16,679 bases of DNA from an uncultured Clostridia bacterium (lineage in GTDB: Bacteria > Bacillota > Clostridia > Oscillospirales > Ruminococcaceae), in the NCBI GenBank assembly GCA_947177695.1, contig CAMWVO010000009.1, positions 1 through 16,679 of the forward strand. Direction: 5' to 3'. The notes beneath the pieces were generated by a model. It saw only the letters and a list, made by a program, of their open reading frames with translations, was not told the origin of the DNA and did not search any database. Position 1 is the stretch's first letter. Every line of letters starts with the position of its first letter. Shown piece after piece: positions 8,114 through 15,580 of this stretch. A program made the position numbers and the translations under genes.

Positions 8114-8301
8114 GTGCAAGCTTTTTGCCAAAACTGAATTTTCGTCTCGGGAATAAAATTGTGCCGCTGTCACTATAGATGGCGGCAGGCATAAAGGCTC
8201 AGCCTTTCGTGCAAGCTTTTTTCCAAAACTAAATTTTTGTCTCGGAAACGAAATTTGCTGCTATCGTTACAGATGGCGGCAAGGGTAAAGGCTCAGCCTT
8301 T
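8114..8301 (+). repeat. Tandem pair of about 94-base repeats in the 3' tail of the binding-protein transcript
   Basis: Copy 1 is 8114-8207 and copy 2 is 8209-8301. Both open with GTGCAAGCTTTTT and close with AAAGGCTCAGCCTTT, and by eye they share roughly 84% identity with mostly transition differences. Each contains a potential stem (TGCCGC...GCGGCA in copy 1, TGCTGC...GCGGCA in copy 2, where the change keeps a G-U pair) and the terminal hairpin AAAGGC-TCA-GCCTTT. No reading frame is shared, so they look like structured non-coding RNA or repeat units. Confidence 0.75.
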
Positions 8302-8364
8302 AGGCTGACAGCGATACATAATTTTTCAAAATATCGTTAAACAGACAAATACAGCGGATCATAA

Positions 8365-8399
8365 ACCCGACTGTGCATTGTTGTGCGCAGTCGGGTTTT
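8365..8399 (+). terminator. Intrinsic terminator of the binding-protein transcript
   Basis: A 13-base-pair stem with one G-U pair (8365-8377 with 8384-8396, loop TTGTTG) runs into TTTTG TTTG. It lies 285 bases after the stop codon, so the transcript would carry the tandem repeats as a long 3' untranslated region. Between here and 8530 there is only an AT-rich stretch with small imperfect inverted repeats, such as GCGG-CAAAA-CCGC at 8453-8465, and no supported gene. Confidence 0.85.
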
Positions 8400-8532
8400 G
8401 TTTGTAAGAATAAAAAATCCATACCGCAAATTATCATATTTATCAACGGCAAGCGGCAAAACCGCATGATAATATTATGACAGCTATAAAAAGGGTGCCT
8501 CCGGTGCTGTACGGTATTTTTAATGATATATC

Positions 8533-8561
8533 TTGTTTTTTTCGTCATTATATGGTATAAT
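8533..8561 (+). promoter_or_regulatory. Promoter of the helix-turn-helix gene with overlapping palindrome
   Basis: TTGTTT (8533-8538), a 17-base spacer and TATAAT (8556-8561) with TGG before it form a good extended -10 promoter. The -10 is part of the perfect inverted repeat CATTATA-TGG-TATAATG (8546-8562), which could be an operator for the product of the gene it drives. Because half of the palindrome is the -10 itself, the symmetry may be partly accidental. Confidence 0.7.
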
Positions 8562-8622
8562 GTTATAAATTATCTCAAAAACGGATCTGTATTTTTATTT
8601 ATAGCACACAGGGGGGATTTTT

Positions 8623-9018
8623 GTGCTGACAAAGGATATTGAAGAAAAATTAAACAGACTTAATGATTTCAACGAAGAAATGATCAGGGATAATGCTCCG
8701 CCGGAGCTTCATGTTCTGATAAACAAATACATATCCGATAAAAAAATGACTAAAGCGAACGTTATACGAAAGCTGAATATTGACCGTAATTACGGCTATC
8801 TGATCCTCAACGGGACGCGCACGCCCACGCGGAACTGCCTGATACAGATCTCGATAATGCTTGGTCTGAACGTGGAGCAGATAGACTACCTGCTTCGTCT
8901 GGCAGGAAAATCTCCTCTGTACGTGCGGAATGTCATTGACGCAAGAGTTTTTTACGCGGTAAAGCATCATATGGAGTATTTTGACGCGGTAGATTTTATC
9001 TGGGACGGCGCGCTGTAA
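8623..9018 (+). CDS. Small helix-turn-helix protein (Cro/CI/XRE-like)
   Basis: A 131-residue protein whose centre, about residues 40-82 (KKMTKANVIRKLNIDRNYGY, then GTRTPTR and a helix ending at IMLGLN), matches a lambda-repressor-like HTH: helix, turn, recognition helix and a following helix rich in Ile/Leu. It is followed by VEQIDYLLRLAGKSPLY. The C-terminal ~30 residues form a small aromatic-rich region. No membrane span. The GTG start at 8623 is chosen because of the G-run AGGGGGG (8610-8616) 6 bases upstream; ATG alternatives lie well inside the HTH-flanking region. It has its own promoter and converges on the kinase gene. It may be a DNA-binding regulator or a kinase partner, but its targets cannot be read here. 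Confidence 0.8.
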   Translation: MLTKDIEEKLNRLNDFNEEMIRDNAPPELHVLINKYISDKKMTKANVIRKLNIDRNYGYLILNGTRTPTRNCLIQISIMLGLNVEQIDYLLRLAGKSPLYVRNVIDARVFYAVKHHMEYFDAVDFIWDGAL

Positions 9019-9036
9019 TAATAAAATGCCAACAAT

Positions 9037-9080
9037 AAAAGACCTCTCCGAAACGTGTAGGAGGAGGTCTTTTCCTTTTT
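9037..9080. terminator. Bidirectional terminator between convergent genes
   Basis: Stem AAAAGACCTC (9037-9046) pairs with GAGGTCTTTT (9064-9073), extended inward by TCC/GGA past a one-base bulge. On the + strand it is followed by TTTTCCTTTTT; on the - strand the stem is followed by TTTTATTGTT. It sits in the 71-base gap between the end of the helix-turn-helix gene and the end of the kinase gene and would serve both. Confidence 0.85.
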
Positions 9081-9089
9081 GCGGCATCA

Positions 9090-11480
9090 TTATGACATGA
9101 CAATAACAAATTCATCGGGGTAATATTTTATCTCAAACTCGGAGGGTGTTATCCCGTATTTTTCTTCAAGATCAGAAAGGAATTGTCCGTCCAGCCTTTT
9201 GTACAATCCTTCCGCCTCCAAAGGCATTACATAGCATGAGGTTTTATCAGTTTCCTCGTTATAATTCTTTGCTGACTCTTCAAGGAGAAAATCATATGCG
9301 CCGTCGGGGTCGATGTAAAAAGCGTTCTGACCGTCCCGCTGGAGATAGTAGTTGCTTTCGGGCGAATTTGCCGCATATTCTTCATCGAAGATAAACGCAT
9401 AGTCCTCATCGGGAACGTACCCGTATTTTCTTATGAAATCGTCGTTTACAAGGAAAAAAGTGCGGAAGCGGCGGCGCTTGCCGTTGTCTACTTCAAGCTC
9501 CGTAACGGCTGACTTTATGGTCATGTCAGCGTAAAAATCAACGTTATACCATGTTCCGTCAAGCTTTATTCTGCACCATGCGCGGGGCTCTCCGTTGAAT
9601 GTTCCCGAAACAACATAACTTGGAAAATCCAATGCCTGCGCGGCATAGCAGAATGTCTGGGCACAGGCGATATCATCGGCGAATAAATTATTAAGAAAGT
9701 AGTATGCGGTGCTGTATGCTTCGTTAGGCTCTCTTTCAGCAATCCGCTTTACTAAAGAAGACATTTTATCGTGGATCAGAGCAAGATTATCCGCTTGGCT
9801 GACCTCAGGGTCGTAGGAAGATATCAGATTTACGAACAATTGATATTCCGTTACAGAATTATCGGAATCAATGTACCGAGGGGAAATCTTGAAAATATAT
9901 TCATCAGGGTCACATATCATATTTTTGTTGATATCATTATAGGTGTATTCGATGGTATTTGCATAGCAAAGCTGCGGATTGTCGAACAATAATTTGTTGT
10001 ATATTTTATCTGTATGCTCGCCGGTATATTTAAGATCGGGTACATTGATGTTTATATCAGTTTTTTCTATTCCGCTGTATATTATGTCGAAAAGCTCTTT
10101 TTCCTCATCATCAAGAGTGTTGTAAAGCACCTTTGATTTATAATCATTAATAGAAGACGCCACATACTGCGGTACATACCCCTTATCGGAGCCGTCATCT
10201 TCATCAGGCTGTGAGGAGGAAGCTTCGGTACTTTCCATGCTTTCCGAAGTATCCGAGCTGTCGGCTCCGGGAGCGTAAGCGTCTATTGCGTTATTCGTGC
10301 CGCCCCTGTTCAGGGAAACCGGCACTATTACCGCTGCCGAAACAGCGGCCAGCGCGCAGGCTGCGATTATCACAGACTTATGCCTGCCGAAAAAGCTCTT
10401 GGTGTTCTGCTCCGCCGAAAAGCTGATGTTCTGCCTGTAGCTTTGAGAAACGGTGTTTTTAGCTAATTTTTGTTCGGCAGATTTCTTTGCCGAAATAACT
10501 ATCGGTTCGGGCTTTAATCCTATCTTGTTCAAATCTGCCTGCATTTCGTGAGCGTCCCTGTATCTGTTTTCCGCTTTCATATCTGTCGCTTTGGAAATAA
10601 CAGTCCACAGACCCGGCTCTATCCCGAACCGATTTTCCTTGAAAGTATCGTCATTGTCAAAGCGTATCATAGGGTCTTCCGGAATATCGCCCGTAAGCGC
10701 AAAATACAGCGTTGCGCCCAGCGAATAAATATCCGTCCAGGGCCCCTGATTTCCCTTTGAGTTATATTGCTCAAGCGGAGCAAAGCCGTGCTTCAGGATA
10801 ACCGAAAAGCTTTGTGAATATTCGGCGATCACCTGCCTTGCCGCGCCGAAATCTATCAGTTTAACGTCTCCGCTGCTGCAAAGGACTATATTGTCGGGCG
10901 AAATGTCTCTGTGCAGAACAGACGCGCCGTGCGCCTCTGCAAGGGCGTTCGATACGCCGTTTGCAATATACAGAGCCTGAGCCGCGCTTATCACTCCGTT
11001 GTCGCGTATATATTCTTTAAGAGTACAGCCCTGCAGATACTCCATTGCAAGATACACCGTGTCGTTTTCGTAGAAAAACTCGTAGACCTCCACAATATTG
11101 GGGTTGCCGTTAAATTTTGAAACGAGCTGCGCTTCCTCGTAGAATTTTTCTGCGCCGAGCTCAAAGGTTTCTTTATTGCTTTCGGAGGCAACTGACACAA
11201 CGGCACTTCCCGCAGAGCGGCGAGCGATACTGTACGGAAAATATTCCTTTACGGCAACCTTTTTATTTGTTTTAGTATCGTAGGCAAGATATGTGATACC
11301 AAAACCGCCTTTGCCGATAGTGCCGCCGACAATGTACTTTTTGAAAAGAATACTTCCCGGCGCAAGCATTGTAGGATCGTCTGCACTGTTCTCCGCGTCG
11401 TAGCCGCAGCAGGGACATTTAGATGATTCTGTTTTTTCAAAGCAGTTTTCGCAGACGGTCCTGCCGTTGATCCTTATCAT
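9090..11480 (-). CDS. Transmembrane Ser/Thr protein kinase with degenerate transglutaminase-like ectodomain
   Basis: A 796-residue protein. Residues 10-25 hold C-x2-C-x8-C-x2-C (C10, C13, C22, C25), a zinc-ribbon-like pair of knuckles. The Hanks-type kinase spans about 48-320: Gly loop GKGGFG (56-61), K78 in VAVKEY, HRDISPDN (H190, D192, N197), DFG at 210-212, GFAPLEQY (232-239) and DIYSLGATLYFALTG (250-264). One membrane span follows at about 368-390, then a Ser/Asp/Glu-rich linker (405-432) and an extracytoplasmic domain with a transglutaminase-like core near 595-655: C606 and D648 are in place, but R633 stands where the family has His (RAW for HAW). The ATG at 11480 is preferred to one 15 codons upstream because AGAGGT lies 6 bases before it. 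Divergent from the MORN/transglutaminase operon. A sensor kinase reading envelope state is inferred. Confidence 0.9.
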   Translation of the reverse strand: MIRINGRTVCENCFEKTESSKCPCCGYDAENSADDPTMLAPGSILFKKYIVGGTIGKGGFGITYLAYDTKTNKKVAVKEYFPYSIARRSAGSAVVSVASESNKETFELGAEKFYEEAQLVSKFNGNPNIVEVYEFFYENDTVYLAMEYLQGCTLKEYIRDNGVISAAQALYIANGVSNALAEAHGASVLHRDISPDNIVLCSSGDVKLIDFGAARQVIAEYSQSFSVILKHGFAPLEQYNSKGNQGPWTDIYSLGATLYFALTGDIPEDPMIRFDNDDTFKENRFGIEPGLWTVISKATDMKAENRYRDAHEMQADLNKIGLKPEPIVISAKKSAEQKLAKNTVSQSYRQNISFSAEQNTKSFFGRHKSVIIAACALAAVSAAVIVPVSLNRGGTNNAIDAYAPGADSSDTSESMESTEASSSQPDEDDGSDKGYVPQYVASSINDYKSKVLYNTLDDEEKELFDIIYSGIEKTDININVPDLKYTGEHTDKIYNKLLFDNPQLCYANTIEYTYNDINKNMICDPDEYIFKISPRYIDSDNSVTEYQLFVNLISSYDPEVSQADNLALIHDKMSSLVKRIAEREPNEAYSTAYYFLNNLFADDIACAQTFCYAAQALDFPSYVVSGTFNGEPRAWCRIKLDGTWYNVDFYADMTIKSAVTELEVDNGKRRRFRTFFLVNDDFIRKYGYVPDEDYAFIFDEEYAANSPESNYYLQRDGQNAFYIDPDGAYDFLLEESAKNYNEETDKTSCYVMPLEAEGLYKRLDGQFLSDLEEKYGITPSEFEIKYYPDEFVIVMS

Positions 11481-11555
11481 TGCTTTACCTCTTTTTATTT
11501 TGTGATTATGCTGCCGCCAAGTCACACACGTAAACAGCGGCTGTATTCATTGAAA

Positions 11556-11585
11556 AGTATATCATAGAATATTACGCGTTGTCAA
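11556..11585 (-). promoter_or_regulatory. Promoter of the kinase gene
   Basis: Reading the minus strand, TTGACA (11585-11580) is a perfect -35, followed by an 18-base spacer and TATACT (11561-11556) with TGA directly before it. The leader to the ATG at 11480 is about 70 bases. Its -35 is 38 bases from the edge of the 32-base palindrome that flanks the divergent operon promoter. Confidence 0.8.
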
Positions 11586-11622
11586 TCCATAAATGAGATA
11601 TTCGTAAGAAGTAACAAAGTTG

Positions 11623-11654
11623 CCTTTTGTCATACAAATTTGTATACCAAAAGG
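11623..11654. promoter_or_regulatory. 32-base near-perfect palindrome, candidate operator
   Basis: The two 16-base half sites match at 14 positions: outer CCTTTTG/CAAAAGG, two mismatched positions, and the perfect 14-base core ATACAAATTTGTAT. It occupies the -35 region of the promoter for the MORN operon and lies between two divergent promoters, the classic place for a regulator site. A run of seven Ts follows (11655-11661), so a hairpin terminator is formally possible, but no + strand gene lies upstream for it to end. Confidence 0.6.
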
Positions 11655-11665
11655 TTTTTTTGATG

Positions 11666-11674
11666 TGATATAAT
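11666..11674 (+). promoter_or_regulatory. Extended -10 promoter of the MORN/transglutaminase operon
   Basis: TGA-TATAAT at 11666-11674, with no recognisable -35 hexamer; that zone is taken up by the right half of the palindrome (11639-11654). A promoter lacking a -35 and overlapped by a dyad suggests control by a DNA-binding protein. The leader to the first ATG at 11738 is about 57 bases. Confidence 0.65.
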
Positions 11675-11737
11675 GATTTTGTAGCGACTTTTGTCGTACC
11701 GTATTATGTTAAAAGCATTAAGAAAGGAAAATGTAAA

Positions 11738-12562
11738 ATGAAAAAAATTTTAGCGATCATCGCAGCCGCAGCAATGGCTGCAACAATGACAGCCTGCAAC
11801 GGAGACAGCCAGCAGGTAAACGGAACTGCCGCAGAGGCAGAATCGGCGGTACACGATTATACATTTGTTGCAGCATCGGGAGATGAGATGTCGGGAAGCT
11901 ATACCGGCGGCTGGGAAAACAATCTGCCCAACGGCGAGGGAAGCTTTGAAAGTGCGGCAGGCAGTGATAAGATAGTCGGAAACTGGTCAAACGGTATGCC
12001 TAACGGACAATGCCGGTGGATAACCAAATATGATACATGTGTATACACATATAACGGAGAGCTGTTTTTCGGAGTATATCAGGGAAAAGGAGAGCTCAGG
12101 TTAGAAGATTTGAACGGCAATCTTATGTCAGTATATTCGGGTGACTGGAAAAACGGCTGCTACGACGGATACGGAGAATATACCACTTATTATACTGATG
12201 AAGATGCCGCACAGCTTGGTTATTACTGCACTGTATATAAAGGAGGTTTTTCAAACTTTCAAAAGAACGGCGAGGGAGAATTTACGAAGTACTTTGCCGA
12301 CGAAAGCTTCTGGGCAGACTGCGTTGTGTACACAGGACAAGTAATAGACGGCGACTTTGTTGAGCCGTACAGATATGTTTTCTATAAAAACAATCAGATC
12401 GTTGAAGAGGGCAGAATAAGAGACGGAAAGCGTGTCAGCGATACGGAAAAAGCAATTGGAGACTTCGCATATGATGTAGTTGATGATGCGTTAGGCGACG
12501 GCATATGGGGCGGTTTGTTTGACATCATCGCTCCCGAATTTTACGACAGAAACGCCGAATAA
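11738..12562 (+). CDS. MORN-repeat lipoprotein
   Basis: A 274-residue lipoprotein: basic start MKK, Ala-rich hydrophobic core and lipobox MTAC with C20 lipidated. The mature part carries about five MORN-type repeats (Y-x-G-x-W/F-x-N-G...G-x-G-x-Y/F): YTGGWENNLPNGEGSF at 55, IVGNWSNGMPNGQCRW at 79, YNGELFFGVYQGKGEL at 105, YSGDWKNGCYDGYGEY at 133 and YKGGFSNFQKNGEGEF at 167. The C-terminal ~65 residues are not repetitive. MORN repeats form elongated beta-hairpin arrays used in protein or lipid contacts; here they lie outside the membrane. AAAGGA (11723-11728) is 9 bases before the ATG. It is first in a three-gene operon, 32 bases before the transglutaminase-like gene. The binding partner is unknown. 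Confidence 0.85.
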   Translation: MKKILAIIAAAAMAATMTACNGDSQQVNGTAAEAESAVHDYTFVAASGDEMSGSYTGGWENNLPNGEGSFESAAGSDKIVGNWSNGMPNGQCRWITKYDTCVYTYNGELFFGVYQGKGELRLEDLNGNLMSVYSGDWKNGCYDGYGEYTTYYTDEDAAQLGYYCTVYKGGFSNFQKNGEGEFTKYFADESFWADCVVYTGQVIDGDFVEPYRYVFYKNNQIVEEGRIRDGKRVSDTEKAIGDFAYDVVDDALGDGIWGGLFDIIAPEFYDRNAE

Positions 12563-12594
12563 ACAGGCTTCCCGTCAGAAAGGAAAATCGGACA

Positions 12595-13836
12595 ATGAAA
12601 AAAAGGCTCGTATCATTTTTACTGGTATTTTTGTTATCTCTGACTGCCGCGGGAACAGGCGGTGACGGCGTGCTTCCCTTTGCGGAGATCACGGCAAGCG
12701 CGGCAGTCAAAAATCTTCCCGTAATTGACGTAAACAACGACAGCTATATTGCCTATAAAACTGCCATAAAAGAAGTTGCAGGAACAGACAGCAAGCTCAC
12801 TCCCTATCTCTACAATTTCAATACTGTTATGTCGTCGGGATACGACTCTGACGGCAGACTCGTTGATATCGAGGCAAACTACGGTATTACAGCTTATATG
12901 GACGGACAAAACGTCAATATCAAAGCTTACGACTATTCCAAAAAGCCTGCTTCTGTCAAATCAGCTGTTATAGCAAACTTGGACAAGAACAACGGCAAAG
13001 CAGTAAAACTGAACATCGGATATGAATACAAATCAATAAACACTTCAAATATCCTGAACGGTCTTTATCGTATCACTGTTCGCTTCACAGGCAAAAAGGA
13101 CGCATGGATATACGTCTATGTCAACGGCAATGAAACATGGCTCTGCAATATGCAGCTTATGACTGCCGAAAAAGCCAAAGAATACAGAAACGAACGCACA
13201 AGCCTTGCAAAGGTGATAAAGGACGGCAAGATAACAACCAAGAACAGTCTCGATACCGACGGCATTTACTATCCTTTCTATCCGTTCCCGGACGGCACAG
13301 AGGGCAGCACTTGGAGATGCGATACCCAACGCTGGATAGACCTATCCAATACTCTCGTTAAAAAGAGCTGGTCTAAAGAACACAAACTGTTTGTATTCTA
13401 TGAATGGATAAACGAAAATATTGCATATGACAACTATATGGCTGATACGCTTAATCACTCCCGTGCCCGTTCCTACGGTGATTACTCAGGTAAATATAGC
13501 GTATACAATCTCAAAACAGGCAATTGCTTTGATTTTGCTCACATTCTTCTTATCATGTGCCGCGCTCATGATATCCCTGCTATCACTATTGGTTCAGATG
13601 AGATAAATCACGAATGGAATGCTGTATATATCAATAACCACTGGCTCGAAATTGATGCTGTTTATGCAGCTAAATATGAAGTAAACACAGCAGATACAAC
13701 TAAACGTACCAATCACACTACTTGTAATGATTTTACTCCATTTACACCCGCCAAATGGTGTTCTCACCAAATAATCGACCTTCCATCTGATGCAAAAGCT
13801 AATCAACAGCTCCAAACCGGCTATAAAGTTTACTAA
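12595..13836 (+). CDS. Secreted transglutaminase-like protein with intact Cys-His-Asp triad
   Basis: A 413-residue protein with a signal peptide (MKKRLVSFLLVFLLSLTAAG, likely cut near ITASA-AV, residues 36-38). An N-terminal beta region (about 40-190) resembles no family I can name. The C-terminal region holds a transglutaminase/protease-like core: C311 in KTGNCFDFAHILLIMCRAHD, H339 in NHEWNAVYI and D354 in WLEIDAVYA, with LFVFYEWINENIAYDN (265-280) ahead as in the family. Bacterial members act as peptidases, crosslinkers or amide hydrolases; which applies is unknown. AAAGGA (12579-12584) precedes the ATG by 10 bases. Codon use changes sharply at about residue 280: Asp is GAC 15, GAT 3 before it, and GAT 9, GAC 1 after. 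It lies between two MORN lipoproteins that could be partners or substrates. Confidence 0.85.
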   Translation: MKKRLVSFLLVFLLSLTAAGTGGDGVLPFAEITASAAVKNLPVIDVNNDSYIAYKTAIKEVAGTDSKLTPYLYNFNTVMSSGYDSDGRLVDIEANYGITAYMDGQNVNIKAYDYSKKPASVKSAVIANLDKNNGKAVKLNIGYEYKSINTSNILNGLYRITVRFTGKKDAWIYVYVNGNETWLCNMQLMTAEKAKEYRNERTSLAKVIKDGKITTKNSLDTDGIYYPFYPFPDGTEGSTWRCDTQRWIDLSNTLVKKSWSKEHKLFVFYEWINENIAYDNYMADTLNHSRARSYGDYSGKYSVYNLKTGNCFDFAHILLIMCRAHDIPAITIGSDEINHEWNAVYINNHWLEIDAVYAAKYEVNTADTTKRTNHTTCNDFTPFTPAKWCSHQIIDLPSDAKANQQLQTGYKVY

Positions 13837-13858
13837 GAATTATTAAGGAGGTATAAAC

Positions 13859-15460
13859 ATGAAATTTTTAAGACAAACAGCTTTTGTCCTTGCCGCTGCT
13901 GTCACGCTGACCACGCTGACATCATGCCAAGGCAATTATTCAAACGCTTCCGTTACGCAGGTGACGGACAAGTCCTATAGTGCGGACGGCACTAAAGGTA
14001 AATATACCGGCGATTGGAAAGGCGACCGTCCGGAGGGCTACGGCGAGCTTACCGTAAGCGATGATGAGTACTACAAGGGCGAATGGGTACACGGTGTACT
14101 GTACGGACAGGGCGAGATAAAAAAAGTTTCCGACGACGGCACATGGAAGCACTACAAGGGCGAGTGCGCAAGCAATTATCCGTCGGGCGATGGGCAGATG
14201 CTCATTGGTATAGACGGCGACCCGTACATCATTGAGGTGGACGGCGATTTCGGCGACGAAAGCTCTCTGATGTATTTCGCAACAGACGAGAAAGGCAAGC
14301 TCATCGAGGTGGGCGGCATACGCGGCGGAGAGTTCGTAAGTTATCTTGAAGATGATGCGGACGTTCCGTGGATAAGCTACTCGGAGGAGGAAAAAAATTA
14401 TCAGGAAATGTTGGAGAGAGACGCTGCGTCACAGGCGGAAAGAGATACGGAAAGCTATCTGGGCACGGAAGAGTATGAAGCAAGATATGCCGAAAGATGC
14501 GCGGAAATATATAACGAAAGATATTCGGAGCATATAAATTCAAAAAAAGACGACGGAAGCTACGGCAAATATTTCGGACAGACAGACGAAAACGGCGTTC
14601 CCAACGGCTACGGCTACTATGTGGCGTACACCACATATAACGATATAGCGAGCGGACTGCTTACAGACCTCTGCAAGATCGGCACATGGAAAGACGGGCA
14701 TATCGACGGATACTATACAACGCTTCAAACCTTTGGTACAGTGAGCTACAGAGAGGACGGCTGTATAAAGGACGGCGTTAAAGTCGGAGATTTTATTTCT
14801 TACGAAAACCGTACTTATAACGATGGCTCTAAAAGGGATACTATCGTAAAAATGAATATGGACGAGGTCAACAGCTATCAGCTTTGTGAAGACGGAGCGT
14901 ACAGAACAGGCTACAGAATAACGGAGTGTTACAACAGCGACGGCACTAAATCTCATCAGGAGGTAAGATACCGCAGGGATAATTCCGCTTCGGGTTATAT
15001 TACATACTTAGGCGAACCTTGTGTGATCGAGGGCTTCTACCGCGTTTACGACGAAAACGGCAGACCTATCGACGAGGGCAGACCTGCAAACGGCGGCACG
15101 ACCGAGGGCTGGGAATCCACTACTCCCAGAAATAACAGCGAAGACTTATGGGAAACTATACGCATAGTTGTACCGTTCGCAATCGGGGTCGGTATAGGAG
15201 TATACGCTGTAAGTAAAGTAGATTTTTCATGGGAAAATTCCGAAGGCAAGAAAATGGTTGACAGAACAAGAGACGCCGCCAGAAGATCAACGGAGGACTA
15301 CTTTGCAAGCAATGCGAAGCGGGAAGAGCTTCTGGATCAGGCTCGCAACAAACGGGAGCTGGCAGAGAGCGAATCCGGTTACAGGCGGAACGATCTTTTG
15401 AAAGATGCCGAAAAGCTCGAACGCGAAGCGGAGACTTACCGCAGAGGCATTTTGGGTTAA
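13859..15460 (+). CDS. MORN-repeat lipoprotein with C-terminal membrane span and charged tail
   Basis: A 533-residue protein with lipobox LTSC (C23 lipidated). MORN-type repeats lie in two blocks: YTGDWKGDRPEGYGEL (49), YKGEWVHGVLYGQGEI (72) and YKGECASNYPSGDGQM (99), then YFGQTDENGVPNGYGYY (238) and IGTWKDGHIDGYY (274). Between them is an acidic, Glu/Arg-rich helical stretch (about 174-226) that could coil. A membrane span at about 433-453 (IRIVVPFAIGVGIGVYAVSK) is followed by a highly charged helical tail to 533 (RDAARRS, NAKREELLDQARNKREL, AEKLEREAETYRRG). With the lipid outside, the tail should be in the cytoplasm. A perfect AAGGAGGT (13845-13852), 6 bases before the ATG, supports the start and strong translation. 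Last gene of the operon. Confidence 0.85.
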   Translation: MKFLRQTAFVLAAAVTLTTLTSCQGNYSNASVTQVTDKSYSADGTKGKYTGDWKGDRPEGYGELTVSDDEYYKGEWVHGVLYGQGEIKKVSDDGTWKHYKGECASNYPSGDGQMLIGIDGDPYIIEVDGDFGDESSLMYFATDEKGKLIEVGGIRGGEFVSYLEDDADVPWISYSEEEKNYQEMLERDAASQAERDTESYLGTEEYEARYAERCAEIYNERYSEHINSKKDDGSYGKYFGQTDENGVPNGYGYYVAYTTYNDIASGLLTDLCKIGTWKDGHIDGYYTTLQTFGTVSYREDGCIKDGVKVGDFISYENRTYNDGSKRDTIVKMNMDEVNSYQLCEDGAYRTGYRITECYNSDGTKSHQEVRYRRDNSASGYITYLGEPCVIEGFYRVYDENGRPIDEGRPANGGTTEGWESTTPRNNSEDLWETIRIVVPFAIGVGIGVYAVSKVDFSWENSEGKKMVDRTRDAARRSTEDYFASNAKREELLDQARNKRELAESESGYRRNDLLKDAEKLEREAETYRRGILG

Positions 15461-15499
15461 GATTTGCGAACAGCTGAATTCTGGCCCCTGTCGGGCAGC

Positions 15500-15549
15500 G
15501 TACTTATGGCATTGACCTGAAAACCGCGGAAAGGCAATGTCATAAGTAC
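15500..15549 (+). repeat. Long imperfect hairpin in the 3' tail of the MORN operon
   Basis: GTACTTATGGCATTG (15500-15514) pairs with CAATGTCATAAGTAC (15535-15549), 15 positions with a single G-U pair, and continues inward through a one-base bulge. It starts 39 bases after the stop codon and precedes the terminator. GCCC-CTGTC-GGGC (15484-15496) forms a smaller hairpin just before. Possible roles are RNA stabilisation or a palindromic repeat. Confidence 0.6.
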
Positions 15550-15580
15550 TGTAAAGATTTGACTGCTCCGCACAATATAT

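Noticed and set aside
8114..8301. CRISPR array
   Set aside because: Only two diverged, directly abutting copies of about 94 bases; no short repeats with unique spacers and no cas genes.
8300..8548. Possible 82-residue gene on the minus strand
   Set aside because: It overlaps the strong terminator at 8365-8399 and part of the promoter at 8533-8561; no ribosome site was seen and the composition is not protein-like.
11623..11661. Intrinsic terminator
   Set aside because: The T-run after the palindrome would allow it, but there is no + strand gene between 9018 and here to terminate and it overlaps a promoter; operator preferred.
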